A stretch of 64,000 nucleotides of DNA from Ricordea florida (Eukaryota > Cnidaria > Anthozoa > Corallimorpharia > Ricordeidae), in contig OX453272.1 in the NCBI GenBank assembly GCA_949710005.1, positions 21,502,914-21,566,913 of the forward strand. The letters run 5' to 3'. Position 1 is the stretch's first letter. Each line of letters begins with the position of its first letter. Shown here piece by piece: positions 1 through 10,485 of the stretch. The position numbers were made by a program, and so were the translations under genes. The notes beneath the pieces were generated by a model. The model saw only the letters and a program-made list of their open reading frames with translations. It did no database searches and had not been told where the DNA came from.

Positions 1-1054
1 ACCTAAGCTACCACACCGCTCGTGAACTGCCAAGATTTTCTTCAAAGTCGCTACTATTACAAACGAATGCTTGAGGACATCGATCAATGAATTAGATCAG
101 GTTGAAAGGCATCTAAAACAGAGCGAGTCTTTCTCGGGTTGCGTCGGTATTTGTGTCTAAGAGCCTACGTGCGAGACAGGCCGAGAAGTGGTACCTTAGA
201 CGGAACCCGTCGGCCCAGCTGAAGAACATTCTGACAAGCGGCACTTACATTTTCAAGCCCAAGTGCGACATCCTTGTTCGATGGAGGCGTTAAGAATGTT
301 AGCAACAGGTTTAGATATATCGCTGTTGCCGATTCCTTGACAAGCCCCGGCGGCATCGAATCATAAACACACGATTTGCGAGTGTTGATTTCCAATAGCA
401 ATCTTTCAACCTGCGCTTCACTTGTTTCCTGAAAATCGAAATCAAGGGGCGTGTTTATGTCCCTGCTATGTTCACAAATGGCGGTGATGCTTGGGTGATT
501 TTCAAACTTGGCGATTTATTTTTTTCGGTTCTGACAATGTCATTTTTCATAAGAATTTGCCTTGAAGAATAAACTTGCCTTGTTTCGCCGTGAAGGAAAG
601 GGCGGTAGGCGTTCAAAACTCTCGAGGGTTTTCAAGCCCTGTTGAATTTTCCAAACATATTCTTTCATCTCCTTCCTACTGAAAGATGTGCGCTGAGTTT
701 TGTTAAGGCCACAATTTGTGTCCGTGCGGTCTTTGGTAAATGTCTTCACGAACAAACGAAGCCCCGTTTAGGGCCATTGCGCAAATATTAGAAAACAGGC
801 TGATCTGGTTTAAGAACACACCTTTCAATGTTGTAACCTTTTAAAGGCCAAATTGGATCAGTGGCTCTCCTTCTGCCACTTTCCAACGCACCCGGTTGGT
901 AGATATAGCGAACATTCAGAAGGGAAGGGAGCGTTTTTTCGTGCACCCAAACAGGCCTCAGAGAAGGCGCTGAGGGTTTTACGTTAACAGCTTTAAATGT
1001 AGTAGCTTCTTCAGGTTTTTTTCCTAATCAACAGATTTACTTCGTTGTTAAAGC
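1..1054. other. No assignable gene; flank of Polinton remnant
   Basis: Only short minus-strand frames occur (165-401 and 540-755, 78 and 71 codons). They have plausible amino-acid composition but I recognise no domain. They may be decayed Polinton genes, given the integrase immediately downstream on the same strand. Confidence 0.3.
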
Positions 1055-1785
1055 CAAAACAACCTTGGGAAGCCTCTTTACCCACGCAGTAGACCGCGAA
1101 TCCACGGAAAGTGCATTTCGACAGCATACTGGTGTCCGAACAGGCGCTCGGCAAGGGTACGACTCAAACGTTCAACAATTGCCAGGTGGCGGTGAATTTC
1201 AATACGCCCGCGTCGAATATATGTTTTGTGCTTTCCATCTCTTTGGTAACAGCGCCTGTGAATTCGAGCCCGGGATCGACCTGCAGCATTTGAGGCCCAC
1301 GCTTGTAAATCGTCTGAAACGCTTTAGCAACCTCTGCAGAATCTTTCGAGTTGAAGGGTTCGGCCTGTTTGTAGCGACTGGCCACGTCGACGACAGTCAG
1401 CGCACACTTGAAAACTTTCCGCCCAAGTTTTTCATGAGGCAGGAAAAGAAGGTGCCTGGTGCACCCCATTGGGTGTTGACACATCGAGCTTTGGACGAGG
1501 AATGCGCCGCGGACATGAAAGGTAGATCTGCTAAAACGCTTGACCAGCCATTGCTTTGCAAAATCCACAGACTTTCGAGGAGAAACTTTTGGATCGCAAG
1601 ATTCTTGAGAAAAAGCTAACCTTAAACCCTGTCAACGTTAAGATGGAGGACAAGACGTTTGCTATCTGCTTGTACTGCAATGTCTGTGGATACTGAAACT
1701 TCCGTACTCGTTTGTCAATCATTTGAAAGGGTAAAGGAGCTGATTGGAGTATCATTCGACGAAGCCCTGCCACTTGGTCTGCCAC
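1055..1785 (-). pseudogene. Polinton-type integrase remnant (DDE, rve fold)
   Basis: Read on the minus strand across at least two frames, this gives a retroviral-like integrase of the kind found in Polintons. Visible pieces are KLGRKVFKCALTVVDVASRY around the first catalytic region, LQVDPGLEFTGAVTKEM with the second Asp, and further on an ERLSRTLAERLFGHQYA stretch typical of the end of the core domain. The first catalytic Asp is not clear in the readable frame (CTRHLLFLPHE), and the frame shifts near 1200 and near 1560. The enzyme would insert the element's linear DNA into chromosomes; this copy is not functional. Confidence 0.65.
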
Positions 1786-2304
1786 TCATTTGCTCAAGAT
1801 TCTTGAGAAATACAGAATCTTATATCAGACGGACGAGAAAAATACAGCTTTCTTAAGAAACGTTATCCATCACTTCTGTCATGACGGCAAGTCAGCCAAC
1901 CATATCTGTTTTCTGCATGATTACTTTCAAACTGTTTCCTCTGAAGACTGGCCGCGGAATAAAAAATTACTCAAACTTCTTTTCCCCCACCTTCCAAAGA
2001 ACTCACCAACTCGACGTCCATGCGTGGTAGGTGGTCTAAACGTGCGAAATCATTTGGCGGCTTAACGTTTGCTGTATTTCTCTTCCACTTTTTGCTGGTA
2101 ATTCCATGCAATGGTCACTGATAAAGTCATCTACCATTTTCAGCCTTTCGAGGAAGTCTTTTTCCTTGAAAAGTATAATGTTATTGGAGGACTTTGAAAC
2201 ACCGTTTTTACACAGAAAAATAAAAAAAAATTGTCGTTTTCCAGGGTTTTTTTCAGAAAAATTAATCCGGGTAAAAAACAAAATTTTCAAAAATTCCAAC
2301 AAAA

Positions 2305-2890
2305 AAACCAGAATAATCAATGGAAACCAAAGCGGAATAATCAATGGAAACCAAAACGGAATAATCAATGTACACCCAAAACTGAATAAGCAATGAAAAC
2401 TCAAAGCCGATCAATGGAACCCAAAGCTGATCAATGGAAACCAAAACGGAATAAGCAATAGAACCCAAAGCTGATCAATGGAAACCAAAGCGGAATAATC
2501 AATGGAAACCAAAGCTGATTAATGGAAAGCAAAGCTGAATAATCAATGGAAACCAAAGCGGAATAATCCATGGAAACCAAAACGGAATAATCAATGGAAA
2601 CCCAAAGCTGATCAATGGAAACCAAAGCTGATCAATGGAAACCGGAATAAGCAATGGAAACCCAAAGCTGATCAATGGAAACCAAAGCTGATCAATGGAA
2701 AACCAAAGCGGAATAATCAATGGCAACCGAAAGCTGATCAATGGAAACCAAACCGGAATAAGCAATGGAAACCCAAAGCTGATCAATGGAAAACCAAAGC
2801 GGAATAATCAATGGCAACCCAAAGCTGATCAATGCTACCCAAAGCTGATCAATGGAAAACCAAAGCGGGATAATCAGTGGAAACCAAATA
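2305..2890. repeat. Minisatellite of 18-24 bp units
   Basis: An imperfect tandem array built from two interleaved unit types, about AATCAATGGAAACCAAAGCG plus GAAT, and GATCAATGGAAACCAAAGCT. The shared core is ATCAATGGAAACC. The array gives long open frames on the minus strand that translate to hydrophobic WFPLISFGF-type repeats; these come from the tandem repeat and are not treated as genes. It lies between the integrase and capsid remnants. The 1786-2304 flank holds no recognisable gene. Confidence 0.9.
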
Positions 2891-3151
2891 AAGTCAAACA
2901 GTCAAACTGTTTGGATCACCCGTCACACTTTGCTTCGAAGTGAAAAAAAAAGGTAAGTTGTTGAGACGTTACTGACTTGCAACTGGACGCTGAAAGAAGG
3001 CAAAGCCATGTTTGAGGTTTTTGACGCAAGGGGTTATTAACCAAGAGCCGTTGGCATACCTTCGGCTGGAGCTGGGTGCGGCGTTTCCCGTTTTTTGTAA
3101 GTAGCTCCACTAAGTTGGTTTCATGAAATTTTCATTAAACAGCTTTTTCCA

Positions 3152-3667
3152 TTAGAAACTCAACTTCAGCTTTGGAGCCCACAATTCAAACATTCGGACA
3201 ACAATTCTACACACTGTGCCACCGTTTTGAAAGACCGTTTCCGCGTCATCCTGAAGCGCAGTCTCAAACAAAAGTTGCATTGGAGGCAAAAGGTTGTCAG
3301 ATAGTTCTTCAAAGAACGAATAGCGGTTGAGAGGAATGCGAGTTTGAACCGTAAGGCTTTCATGTGAGGGTAACCCACGCTGGTGGATTCCAAGGTTTCT
3401 TGCGGCGACGGCTGTTACATTTGTATTGTCGCTGTCAAGATACCAAAACTGGGTTTTTGCCACACGTCTTGCATAATCGTCAGAATAATCCAGCAGGTTT
3501 TTGATAAATATGGCCTTGTGGATGTTAACAGCAGATTTGACAGTTAAGCTTTTTATCAGAGAACAAACACTGTTGACTAGGGCTGACCGTGTGTCACGAG
3601 CAAGACTTGCCCCGTCTGTGAGAGCCTTGAACTTGAAATCAACATTAACGGGCATTATACCAGTCAT
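3152..3667 (-). pseudogene. Polinton major-capsid-like protein fragment
   Basis: A 171-codon open frame with soluble, beta-rich composition. It contains ALVNSVCSLIKSLTVKSA, NLLDYSDDYARRVAKTQFW and IPLNRYSFFEELSDNLLPPM. The order, a long-range symmetry segment followed by an IPLN..sffe..L.ppM block and an ELW..KL end, resembles the double jelly-roll major capsid proteins of Polintons and relatives. The usual length is 500-700 residues, so both ends are missing. The assignment rests on motif resemblance and on the neighbouring integrase and ATPase remnants. It could instead be another structural protein of the same element. Confidence 0.5.
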
Positions 3668-4125
3668 AAATATTGTCTCTGTCCCTCACAGAAAACTTCT
3701 GAATACCTTTTTGTTGATTCTGCCAGTTGGCTGGAAACGCGAGCGGCGTGTCCAGATTGAACTGGACGTAATCGAGATTTCGAGATAGCGTGGGGTCCTG
3801 AACATCGTTTGTTTATTCGTAGATTTGGTTTCCCAAAATTTCACTCAGTTTTATCATTGCACCGTTCGGTGATTCCTTCGGTGATGCTCTGTTCATCACG
3901 CTCGATATTGCTGAATGGCGGCTTTTTGTAGAATCTGTGTAATTTTCCTATACCCCTTTTCTACCGTTACCTCGCCAAGTGTTTTGGCCTGCTTTTTCAG
4001 TTGCCGTTTGCTTTCTCTGTGACCTGTGTTTTGCGATGGACCATCCCTGAACCTTTGTATTTGTAACGGTACCGACCAGGACAATTCATTGTCTCATGCA
4101 TCTAGAAGAAGTTTATTCTTTTCAA

Positions 4126-4475
4126 TCATAATGCCATGTCAACCCCATTGAGGTCCAAGATGTTCTTTCGCCCATCTGTGACCCCAATCCTTATAGAACT
4201 AATCAGGATGCCACTCGAGTCGATTTGCTTCTTATTTAAAAAGGGTAACTGACCTAGAGGTCCGTTGTGGAGAAGCTGCGCAAAACATCGCTTTTTACGT
4301 CGTTCGCCCACCGTGTGATCACATCGCAGTGAAGAAAATCCCAGTCAACGCTCCTCGTTATGTCGAGAATAATTTTTCCCGTGAAATTCGTCGCATCTTT
4401 CAAAATACCTTTTTCGTATTCAAGCAAATTGGGAAACCTTCCGTCAGTGAGATCAAGCTCATAATCTTTGGCCAT
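4126..4475 (-). pseudogene. Penton-like minor capsid remnant of Polinton
   Basis: Two minus-strand frames overlap here. The upstream one begins MAKDYELDLTDGRFPNLLEY and contains ITRSVDWDFLHCDVITRW. The downstream one contains ISSIRIGVTDGRKNILDLNG. An I.I.VTDG..N.LDLNG block near the C-terminus is typical of single jelly-roll penton proteins of Polintons and adenovirus-like elements. A frameshift near 4260-4300 separates the two parts. Identification is by motif style and context only. Confidence 0.4.
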
Positions 4476-5156
4476 CGAAATTACAACCCTGTAGCTATCT
4501 AGTAGTTGAAGTGCAAATCAAAAATGTGCCATTTCCTTTCGTCGTTCGGGTCGAGGAACCCGGTCGGAGACTGCAAAAAGACGTTTGATGCGGATGACGT
4601 TACATGCCATCAGGAAAAGTCAAAGTTTGCCAGTCTCCTGTTTTCTTTTTCCATTTCACTTTGTTGTTCGCATAAGCTTCTGCTATATTGTACCAAGAGT
4701 AGCTCATAATGATCAGTCTGTTCGACGCCGCTTTGTAGTTTCTTTGCGGGTCTAGCTCAATCGGTGAGTTAAAGTATACTGGAAAATCGTGGGTCGCCTC
4801 ATTGGCATTATTTCTTTGCAGCTTTGCGTGATTCTAGTCAAACAATAGGTTGTATGCCATCGTGTTTTATATAATCATTATTTATGTTTCGTCTTTGAAA
4901 CTGATTCATTATGCCGTGTTTGATAAGCACCTAAAGCAAAGAAACAACTTAGTCTCGGAGTTTTGTTGATGTATTGCCGGCATTGATCGACCCCAGATTC
5001 ACGTATAGTTGATGGATCAATTTTTTAGCAGTCGAGGTCGCCGAGCCGCTACCTTTCATTTCCCACTGGTGTTCAGAGAATTCATCATCCTTTTGGCACA
5101 GCAAGAAAGGGTATGCGGCTCATGACAGGGCTTTTCAGAGGGGAACGAGAGGTATT

Positions 5157-5760
5157 TTACCTTCTTTTATTTGTTTTTGGTGGAGTAGGCCTCTTTTTGC
5201 TTCCCTTAAGTTGTGTCTGCAACGGAGTACCTCTTCGTCCCTTCAGAATATCATCTGTAACTTTCTTGAGGTCGGTAACTGAATAACCGTGGAACTTTGA
5301 GGTTATGCGTTTCACTCTGTAGTTGTGATGAGCCGGTTGACCGTCTGCAGTCAGCCGATTCACTGTCGCGTTCGAGGACGAGCGTTGTTGCTGGTTCTTC
5401 CCGCGTTTTGTATGAGGTAGTTACAGGCGGAGGCGGAGACGGAGGCGGAGGCGCAAAATGGTGTCCTGAACATCCAGTTCAATGGTGGTGGTGTTGGTGG
5501 TAGTAGTGTTGGTGGAGGTGTTTCAGCGTCTAGCATGAACTCGTCATTAAACGGGTAGAGTCTGTCGAACTTATCCATTTCGTAGTTTGGGCCACCTTCT
5601 GCTCCAGGCTCTTTTTCTGCCTTATCCAACAGTTTTGTGATTGGTTTAAAAAGCCCTTCCCAGAAGCTGGCCGAGCTCCTTGTTGATTCTGTCCACTTTG
5701 AATTTTTGGCGAATGTGCTGCTCTTGTTGTTGGATCTGAGCTTTATCTTATGTCATTTGT
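5157..5760 (-). pseudogene. Unidentified basic, proline-rich protein remnant
   Basis: Two overlapping minus-strand frames. The first reads KAEKEPGAEGGPNYEMDKFD and runs into a Pro/Thr-rich tract, then a Ser/Ala low-complexity tract. After a frame change comes VKRITSKFHGYSVTDLKKVT and a lysine-rich tail ending KKRPTPPKTNKRR before a stop. A conserved core plus basic tail suggests a real former gene of the Polinton remnant. I do not recognise the family. Confidence 0.35.
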
Positions 5761-6110
5761 CGTCACGTCTTTGGTGACATGGTTATTGCGGTATAAGGAA
5801 AAAGAATATTTCAAATTACGATCCCCACTTTTCTACCACAAGCAGGGCCAAACCTGCGTGCCCGCGGATGTTTTTCGGATGTTGAATTGTGGGTCAAACA
5901 ATTCTGGGAAAACAAATATCCTGCTGCAAATGATTTACAAGACAATTGTCAAGCTTTTTTGCGCGACTTTGCCACAATTATTGATCCTGATGTTGGTTAC
6001 GAGGTCATCGAAGCGCCCGGGGATGAAATTGTTCCGCTCGAAGAGGTGCCGGTGGGCAACCATTCATTTCACCCAGACCTACTACAAGGTGCCTAAAAAT
6101 ATCCTTTAGC
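5740..6110 (+). pseudogene. Packaging ATPase remnant (FtsK/HerA type)
   Basis: The plus-strand frame contains MLNCGSNNSGKTNILLQMIY, a Walker A loop with the helix that follows it as in the genome-packaging ATPases of Polintons. A second frame overlaps it and carries PDVGYEVIEAPGDEIVPLEE. The first frame continues with TQTYYKVPKNI near 6095. The Walker B region is not readable. Full-length relatives are about 200-250 residues. It lies on the opposite strand to the capsid pieces, consistent with the mixed gene orientation of Polintons. Confidence 0.5.
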
Positions 6111-6206
6111 CATTTCTGCATTTCAATGATGAGCCCTTTTTGACTAGCATACAAATCAACCGAATGAAAAAGCGGTCAGCGAGCGACAGGGGGCCGATCA
6201 GTTAAG

Positions 6207-6480
6207 ATGAGCAGGACACAGATGAACAAAACTGCCCAACGCGGGGGGAATATTTTCTTTTCTCGGTTACATTTGGCAAGACCTATAATCAAACCTACAG
6301 TTAAAGCTTTGGCAAGAGCGGGGCTTAGTTTCGGCGCTGAAAAAGCGCTGAAGAAAATCTTTGGAAACAATTACAGGGCAGATAAAATAAATCTCTGCAA
6401 ACTTGTTAAAGCAATGACGCCAGAACAGAAGAAGGCTGCAGAAAACTTTCTCGTGAGCAAAGGCGAAGCTTGTCATCATT
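6207..6480 (+). CDS. Small GGNIF-type protein, Polinton-associated, uncertain
   Basis: The frame begins MSRTQMNKTAQRGGNIFFSR, continues with a basic segment and FGAEKALKKIFG, then MTPEQKKAAENFLVSKGEA. A short basic protein with a GGNIF-like cleavage-type motif and a hydrophobic/basic helix is reminiscent of small minor capsid or maturation proteins of Polinton-like elements. Beyond about 6471 the frame runs into LINE sequence, so the true end is lost. The function is not established. Confidence 0.3.
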
Positions 6481-6785
6481 TATCGCCCTCCATATTCGCA
6501 AGCCCATCCATCACGGCTCGTGTCGTGTATTTTTCGAGGAGTTTGCCTCCTATCTCGAGACAGTTTTTCTATCTGAGGAGTCACTTACACTAACTGGTGA
6601 CTTCAGTTTTCATGTGGAAGCAGCTGATGATCCCGAAGCAAGAGTTTTTCTGAATCTACTCACGTCAATGGGACTTAAACAACATGTCACTGTACCAACC
6701 CACATTAGCGGTCATACTCTCGATCTATTGATCACGCGTGAGCATGATCCTGTCATCGTGAGTATTCTAGTGGCTGACCGATATC
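6471..6785 (+). pseudogene. LINE endonuclease (APE domain) fragment
   Basis: The frame reads through FFEEFASYLETVFLSEESLT, LTGDFSFHVEA and HISGHTLDLLITREHDP. GDFxFHV followed by HxxGHTLDLxITR is the C-terminal half of the apurinic-endonuclease domain of CR1/L2-like non-LTR retrotransposons; this enzyme nicks target DNA for reverse transcription. The fragment starts abruptly inside the domain, next to Polinton sequence, and ends at the duplicated segment at 6793. It is a dead fragment. Confidence 0.75.
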
Positions 6786-6792
6786 TTTTTGT

Positions 6793-7625
6793 GATCACTC
6801 ATTTTACTATTGCATTACTATTGAGTTACTATTGCGAAGCCATGGCGAACAGACGTTATTCTGCTCGCTCGCTAGATTTTATACTTTTTCTATATCTAGT
6901 TACATTCACATTCAATGAAAATTCCTTAAAATGGAGGATAAAGGAGTATAATGCTTCATATTCCGTAATCATCCGATTTGACGTGGATAGATTCCAATGC
7001 AATCTACGATTTGAGTCAAAGATTTGAATTTCGAGCCAAACGCTTCTTAAACAGCAGCGTCCTATATACTGGAAATGGATCAAGCAGCTTCACTTTAGAG
7101 AGGAAACTGCTGGATTGCGGCGACATCTCATCTAATCCCGGTCCTAGGAGAACGAGATCCTCTCCGAAGTATTCTTGTGGCGAATGCCAAAGGGCTGTCA
7201 AAAACAACCAGGACGCCATCTTGTGTTCAAGCTGCAAGAGATGGTCTCACGCTAAATGTCTTCAAACGTCTCGTCCGATCTTTCAGTACTACCTCGACAG
7301 GCCTGAAATAGAATGGAGCTGCCTCTCGTGTTGTGATCACTCATTTTACTATTGCATTACTATTGAGTTACTATTGCGAAGCCATGGCGAACAGACGTTA
7401 TTCTGCTCGCTCGCTAGACTTTATACTTTTTCTATATCTAGTTACATTCACATTCAATGAAAATTCCTTAAAATGGAGGATAAAGGAGTATAATGCTTCA
7501 TATTCCGTAATCATCCGATTTGACGTGGATAGATTCCAATGCAATCTACGATTTGAGTCAAAGATTTGAATTTCGAGCCAAACGCTTCTTAAACAGCAGC
7601 GTCCTATATACTGGAAATGGATCAA
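6793..7625. repeat. Direct duplication of a 290-bp segment
   Basis: About 290 bp starting TGATCACTCATTTTACTATT at 6793-7084 recur nearly identically at 7334-7625, separated by the LINE 2A/PHD coding piece. Only scattered differences are visible (for example AGATTTTATAC against AGACTTTATAC). The segment ends both times at ACTGGAAATGGATCAAGC. After the first copy the LINE reading frame continues. After the second copy Helitron A begins. It may be LINE 5' untranslated sequence. Confidence 0.85.
6978..7333 (+). CDS. LINE ORF 5' part: 2A-like peptide and PHD finger
   Basis: An open frame starting MTWIDSNAIYDL leads into LLDCGDISSNPGP (7107-7145), which fits the 2A ribosome-skipping consensus D-x-E/S-x-N-P-G-P. 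It is followed by a zinc finger with the pattern CGECQR...CSSCKRWSHAKC...WSCLSC, a PHD-type Cys4-His-Cys3 module. 2A-like sequences upstream of such regions are known in CR1-like non-LTR retrotransposons. The frame leaves LINE sequence at the second duplicated segment, so this is a truncated 5' portion. The start codon is not certain. Confidence 0.7.
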
Positions 7626-10119
7626 GCCCGAGTAAATCGAGCCGAGAGTTTTTATATATGTATATATATATATTTATATATATGTTTATATATATCTATA
7701 TTTTAAAGGTGTCCGTTCGCAGGCCAGGTTACCTGGCAACATTACTCCATATGAAATTCCGACATTACGAATTCCTTGAATGATGTTTTGAAAATAATGC
7801 GAATTTTGTGGAAACCGATTTCACTCGTCTTGGAAGTACATCCCAGCAAGAAGATCTCCGACATATACAAGAAAGAATGGTGAGAGATCGTCGTCGAGTA
7901 AGTTTGAATGCCGCACGGGAAGCGGCGACTCAAAGCAGAGATTGAGAAACGACGGTAGGGACGATAACAAGAGACATCGCAGCTAAGACAAGAACTGCTC
8001 GCTCAAAAAAAACAAAGGAATCAGCAAGGAAAAGGACCAGGAATACCATCAAGTTACCATCAAGTTAGATTGGATATTGAATTTGTTATGGATAGAAACA
8101 AAGACTCGTTTTAGGTATACAGGACATGAGCAAGCGATTACATAACGAAATTGGCGAACAAAATTTAGCAAAATGACTTAGAACGGAAACCGAGTAGGAA
8201 CGACTTCCAGCATGCAGACAGAATCAGGGCTCCTACTCCGTGTACCGGCACAGATGACGTAGCGCATTGTTTCATCATTGTGTGTAAAATTATTCAGTAA
8301 CATGTTTGTTATTGTCTGGCTTTGTTTTACGTCATCTGTGCCAGTACACGGAGTAGGAGCCAGAATCAGAAGGCGAACGACAAAACAGATTACCATATCG
8401 TCGTGAAAAAAGTGCCAGGAAAGGGGAAACAGAAACCAACCGCAAAGAAATGAAAGATGACAGTCACGTAGTATTAATACTGCAATGAGAATGCAAGTAG
8501 GTATTTTTCGTAGTGAAACGTTTGCCTTCCATTTGAAAGAAATTCCCAATACAGAGATTGCAGTTGTGATAGCAATTATTTATAATTATGTGATCTGATA
8601 TCATTGCAACAGTGAAAATATATTGTAGATTTGTTTGATGTAGCAGTTATGTTCAGCATTTTCAACAGAATAGATACCAAACAATAAGTTACCGGTTCTG
8701 CAATATTATCACTGTTCAATGCAATTATTTGTAAATAAAGCAGATGTCGTTACGGACTTCTGAGTAGTATTTCTCTTTGCTCTATTTCTTTGCTACATAT
8801 ATGTATTACGTAATTAAAAAGTTTCGTTGGGACAGACAAGTTCCATAGCCATTTCAAAATGGGTTTTTACCTTTGAGTTCCATGCATTCCTGGGAATTAC
8901 TCTCTTAGCACCCACCCTTTTCCCACAAATGAAAAGTTAATTTAAGCCCTAATTTGCAAAATTAGACAACATCTTAACCTTTTTCCTTAATGCTGTTTAA
9001 TTCATTTTAATGATGTCAAATACAAATATTTAATAACAACCACAATATGCAGTTGACCTTTTACATTGGAAAAACTCTACAAGGGAGAAACTAAAGTTTG
9101 AAATGCTAAAAGTTTTTGCTGTTTTTCTGTTTGCTGTTTTATGTATTCATTGCAAGGGTGCTGTATGTAATAACAAGTCTTTGAAGTTTCCTAAATGCCC
9201 TATGCTTTCAATCATGATTTTCCACACTAACTGTATGGACAAATGACTGCACTGGCATGATTGCCACAGGTCAGAAAATGGTAAGGGAAAAAATTCTTCA
9301 AGGTCAGTGAAAAGTAAGGGAATTTCAAATCAAGTCAGGGAAAAGTGAAATTTAATACTACTAATTTATTTCTTGCCAATTCAGCTTTGGTTTGGTGTGG
9401 TCAAGAATGTGACATGAAATGTGTTGGATTGGTGGAATTAAATGACAAGCTGATTTTGGGTTTCCAAGAAAATCAATCCTTTTTCCATGAATTGGTTATC
9501 GTAAGAAACTATCAATCCACGTACACTGTATGTGACTTTCTGAAAGCATATTAAATAAATGGGTGGAGAGGTTGGTTGTGAGAGGAGGTTGGAGGTCACT
9601 ACCAGGACTAATTTGTGACTTTTCTAATTTAGTTGGTAAGGGAAATTTTACATTTGTCAGGGAAAAGTCAGGAAATTTAAAGATCTTATGGCTGTGGCAA
9701 CCATGACTAGATTCTAAGCTTAAAAGAAGAAATGGTATTGTTCAGAGTTGAGTAATTTTTACTTCCTATGATACAAACCCTATTCACAAGAAAAACAGAA
9801 TTGCATGTAGTTGTAGAGGAACAATACCTTTTCCCAGATTAGGACATACAACCCAACCCAATAACAGTATATTATGTTAAACATAAAAAATAACAATGCT
9901 AATAATAATATCAATACCAGTAATAATATTAAAAATGATAATGATAATAATACGATAATAATAATCATGATAATTGCAAAAAATGAGAAAGTACAAAAAG
10001 TAAAAATAATATAATAATAAGTAAATACGTAAATTGGGGTCTTATACCTCATAGGAAAAACCATTAGGAGTCCTTTACAAACTAGCTTCGCGGAGTTTTG
10101 CGGGAGTCGTATTTCTAGT
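7626..10119 (+). mobile_element. Helitron2 copy A, 5'-truncated, non-autonomous
   Basis: Begins inside the family 5' end (AAGCCCGAGTAAATCGAGCC) and lacks the terminal TCCTCGCGAAGCGAGG. It then follows the family order: TA-rich tract, TTTTAAAGGTGTCCGTTCGC, an X-box-like GTTACCTGGCAAC at 7728-7740, and a decayed N-terminal coding piece with TTTCACTCGTC...CATCCCAGC. The long noncoding 3' part has an ATA/ATG microsatellite (about 9898-9960) and ends GCTTCGCGGAG...GTATTTCTAGT. The left junction shares AAGC with the flanking duplicated LINE segment. The Rep/helicase coding region is absent. It carries the MITE at 8228-8361. Confidence 0.85.
8228..8361. mobile_element. 134-bp MITE with 34-bp TIRs and 8-bp TSD
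   Basis: The terminal inverted repeats start GGCTCCTACTCCGTGTACCG on the left and extend 34 bp, with a single mismatch to the reverse complement of the right end. The direct repeat AGAATCAG flanks it exactly on both sides (8220-8227 and 8362-8369). An 8-bp target duplication is characteristic of hAT and a few other DNA transposon superfamilies. It has no coding capacity and sits inside Helitron copy A, so it inserted later. Confidence 0.9.
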
Positions 10120-10344
10120 AGTGATCTAAATGAACTGACATCTACTTATCAATCAACACTCTCGATTCGTCTGGAAAGGCACGCGTCGTTGAAGAGGAAG
10201 GTTAAGGTCTGTAGACAGTGAACGCCCTGGTTTAACAGGGATGCTAAGTGTGGTATTAGGGTCAGACGAATAGACGAGAGGAAATGATGTGGACAAAATC
10301 CCAGAAGGACTTGCGCGCTTTGAAAGACGCTCGAAATCAATAGT
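10120..10344. other. Spacer between Helitron copies A and B
   Basis: About 225 bp with no convincing gene. It contains AGTGATCTAAATGAACTGAC and a moderately GC-richer tract and shows no similarity that I can see to its neighbours. It is probably older host or repeat sequence. Confidence 0.4.
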
Positions 10345-10454
10345 TCCTCGCAAAGCGAGGCCGAAGGCCGAGCGTAGCGAGGTTACTAATCGTGTGGGTT
10401 CCGGTTCAGACCACGTGGCTCGCAAGCCCGAGTAAATCGAGCCGAGAGTTTTTA

Positions 10455-10485
<31 letters not shown>

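Larger units (their letters stand above)
1..6470. mobile_element. Decayed Polinton/Maverick element
   Basis: Several broken reading frames together look like one Polinton-type DNA transposon: a retroviral-like integrase (minus, 1055-1785), a double jelly-roll capsid-like piece (minus, 3152-3667), a penton-like piece (minus, 4126-4475), an unidentified basic protein (minus, 5157-5760) and a packaging ATPase piece with a Walker A motif (plus, 5740-6110). Polintons carry integrase, ATPase, protease, capsid genes and DNA polymerase B; no clear polymerase is seen here. All frames are broken, so this is an old copy. The right edge is set where LINE coding begins near 6471; the left edge lies outside the window. 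No terminal repeats were found. Confidence 0.6.

Noticed and set aside
2036-2786. Long hydrophobic open frames (WFPLISFGF repeats) resembling a membrane protein
   Set aside because: They arise from the minisatellite at 2305-2890 with no start context, and the frame is present only because the repeat lacks stops.
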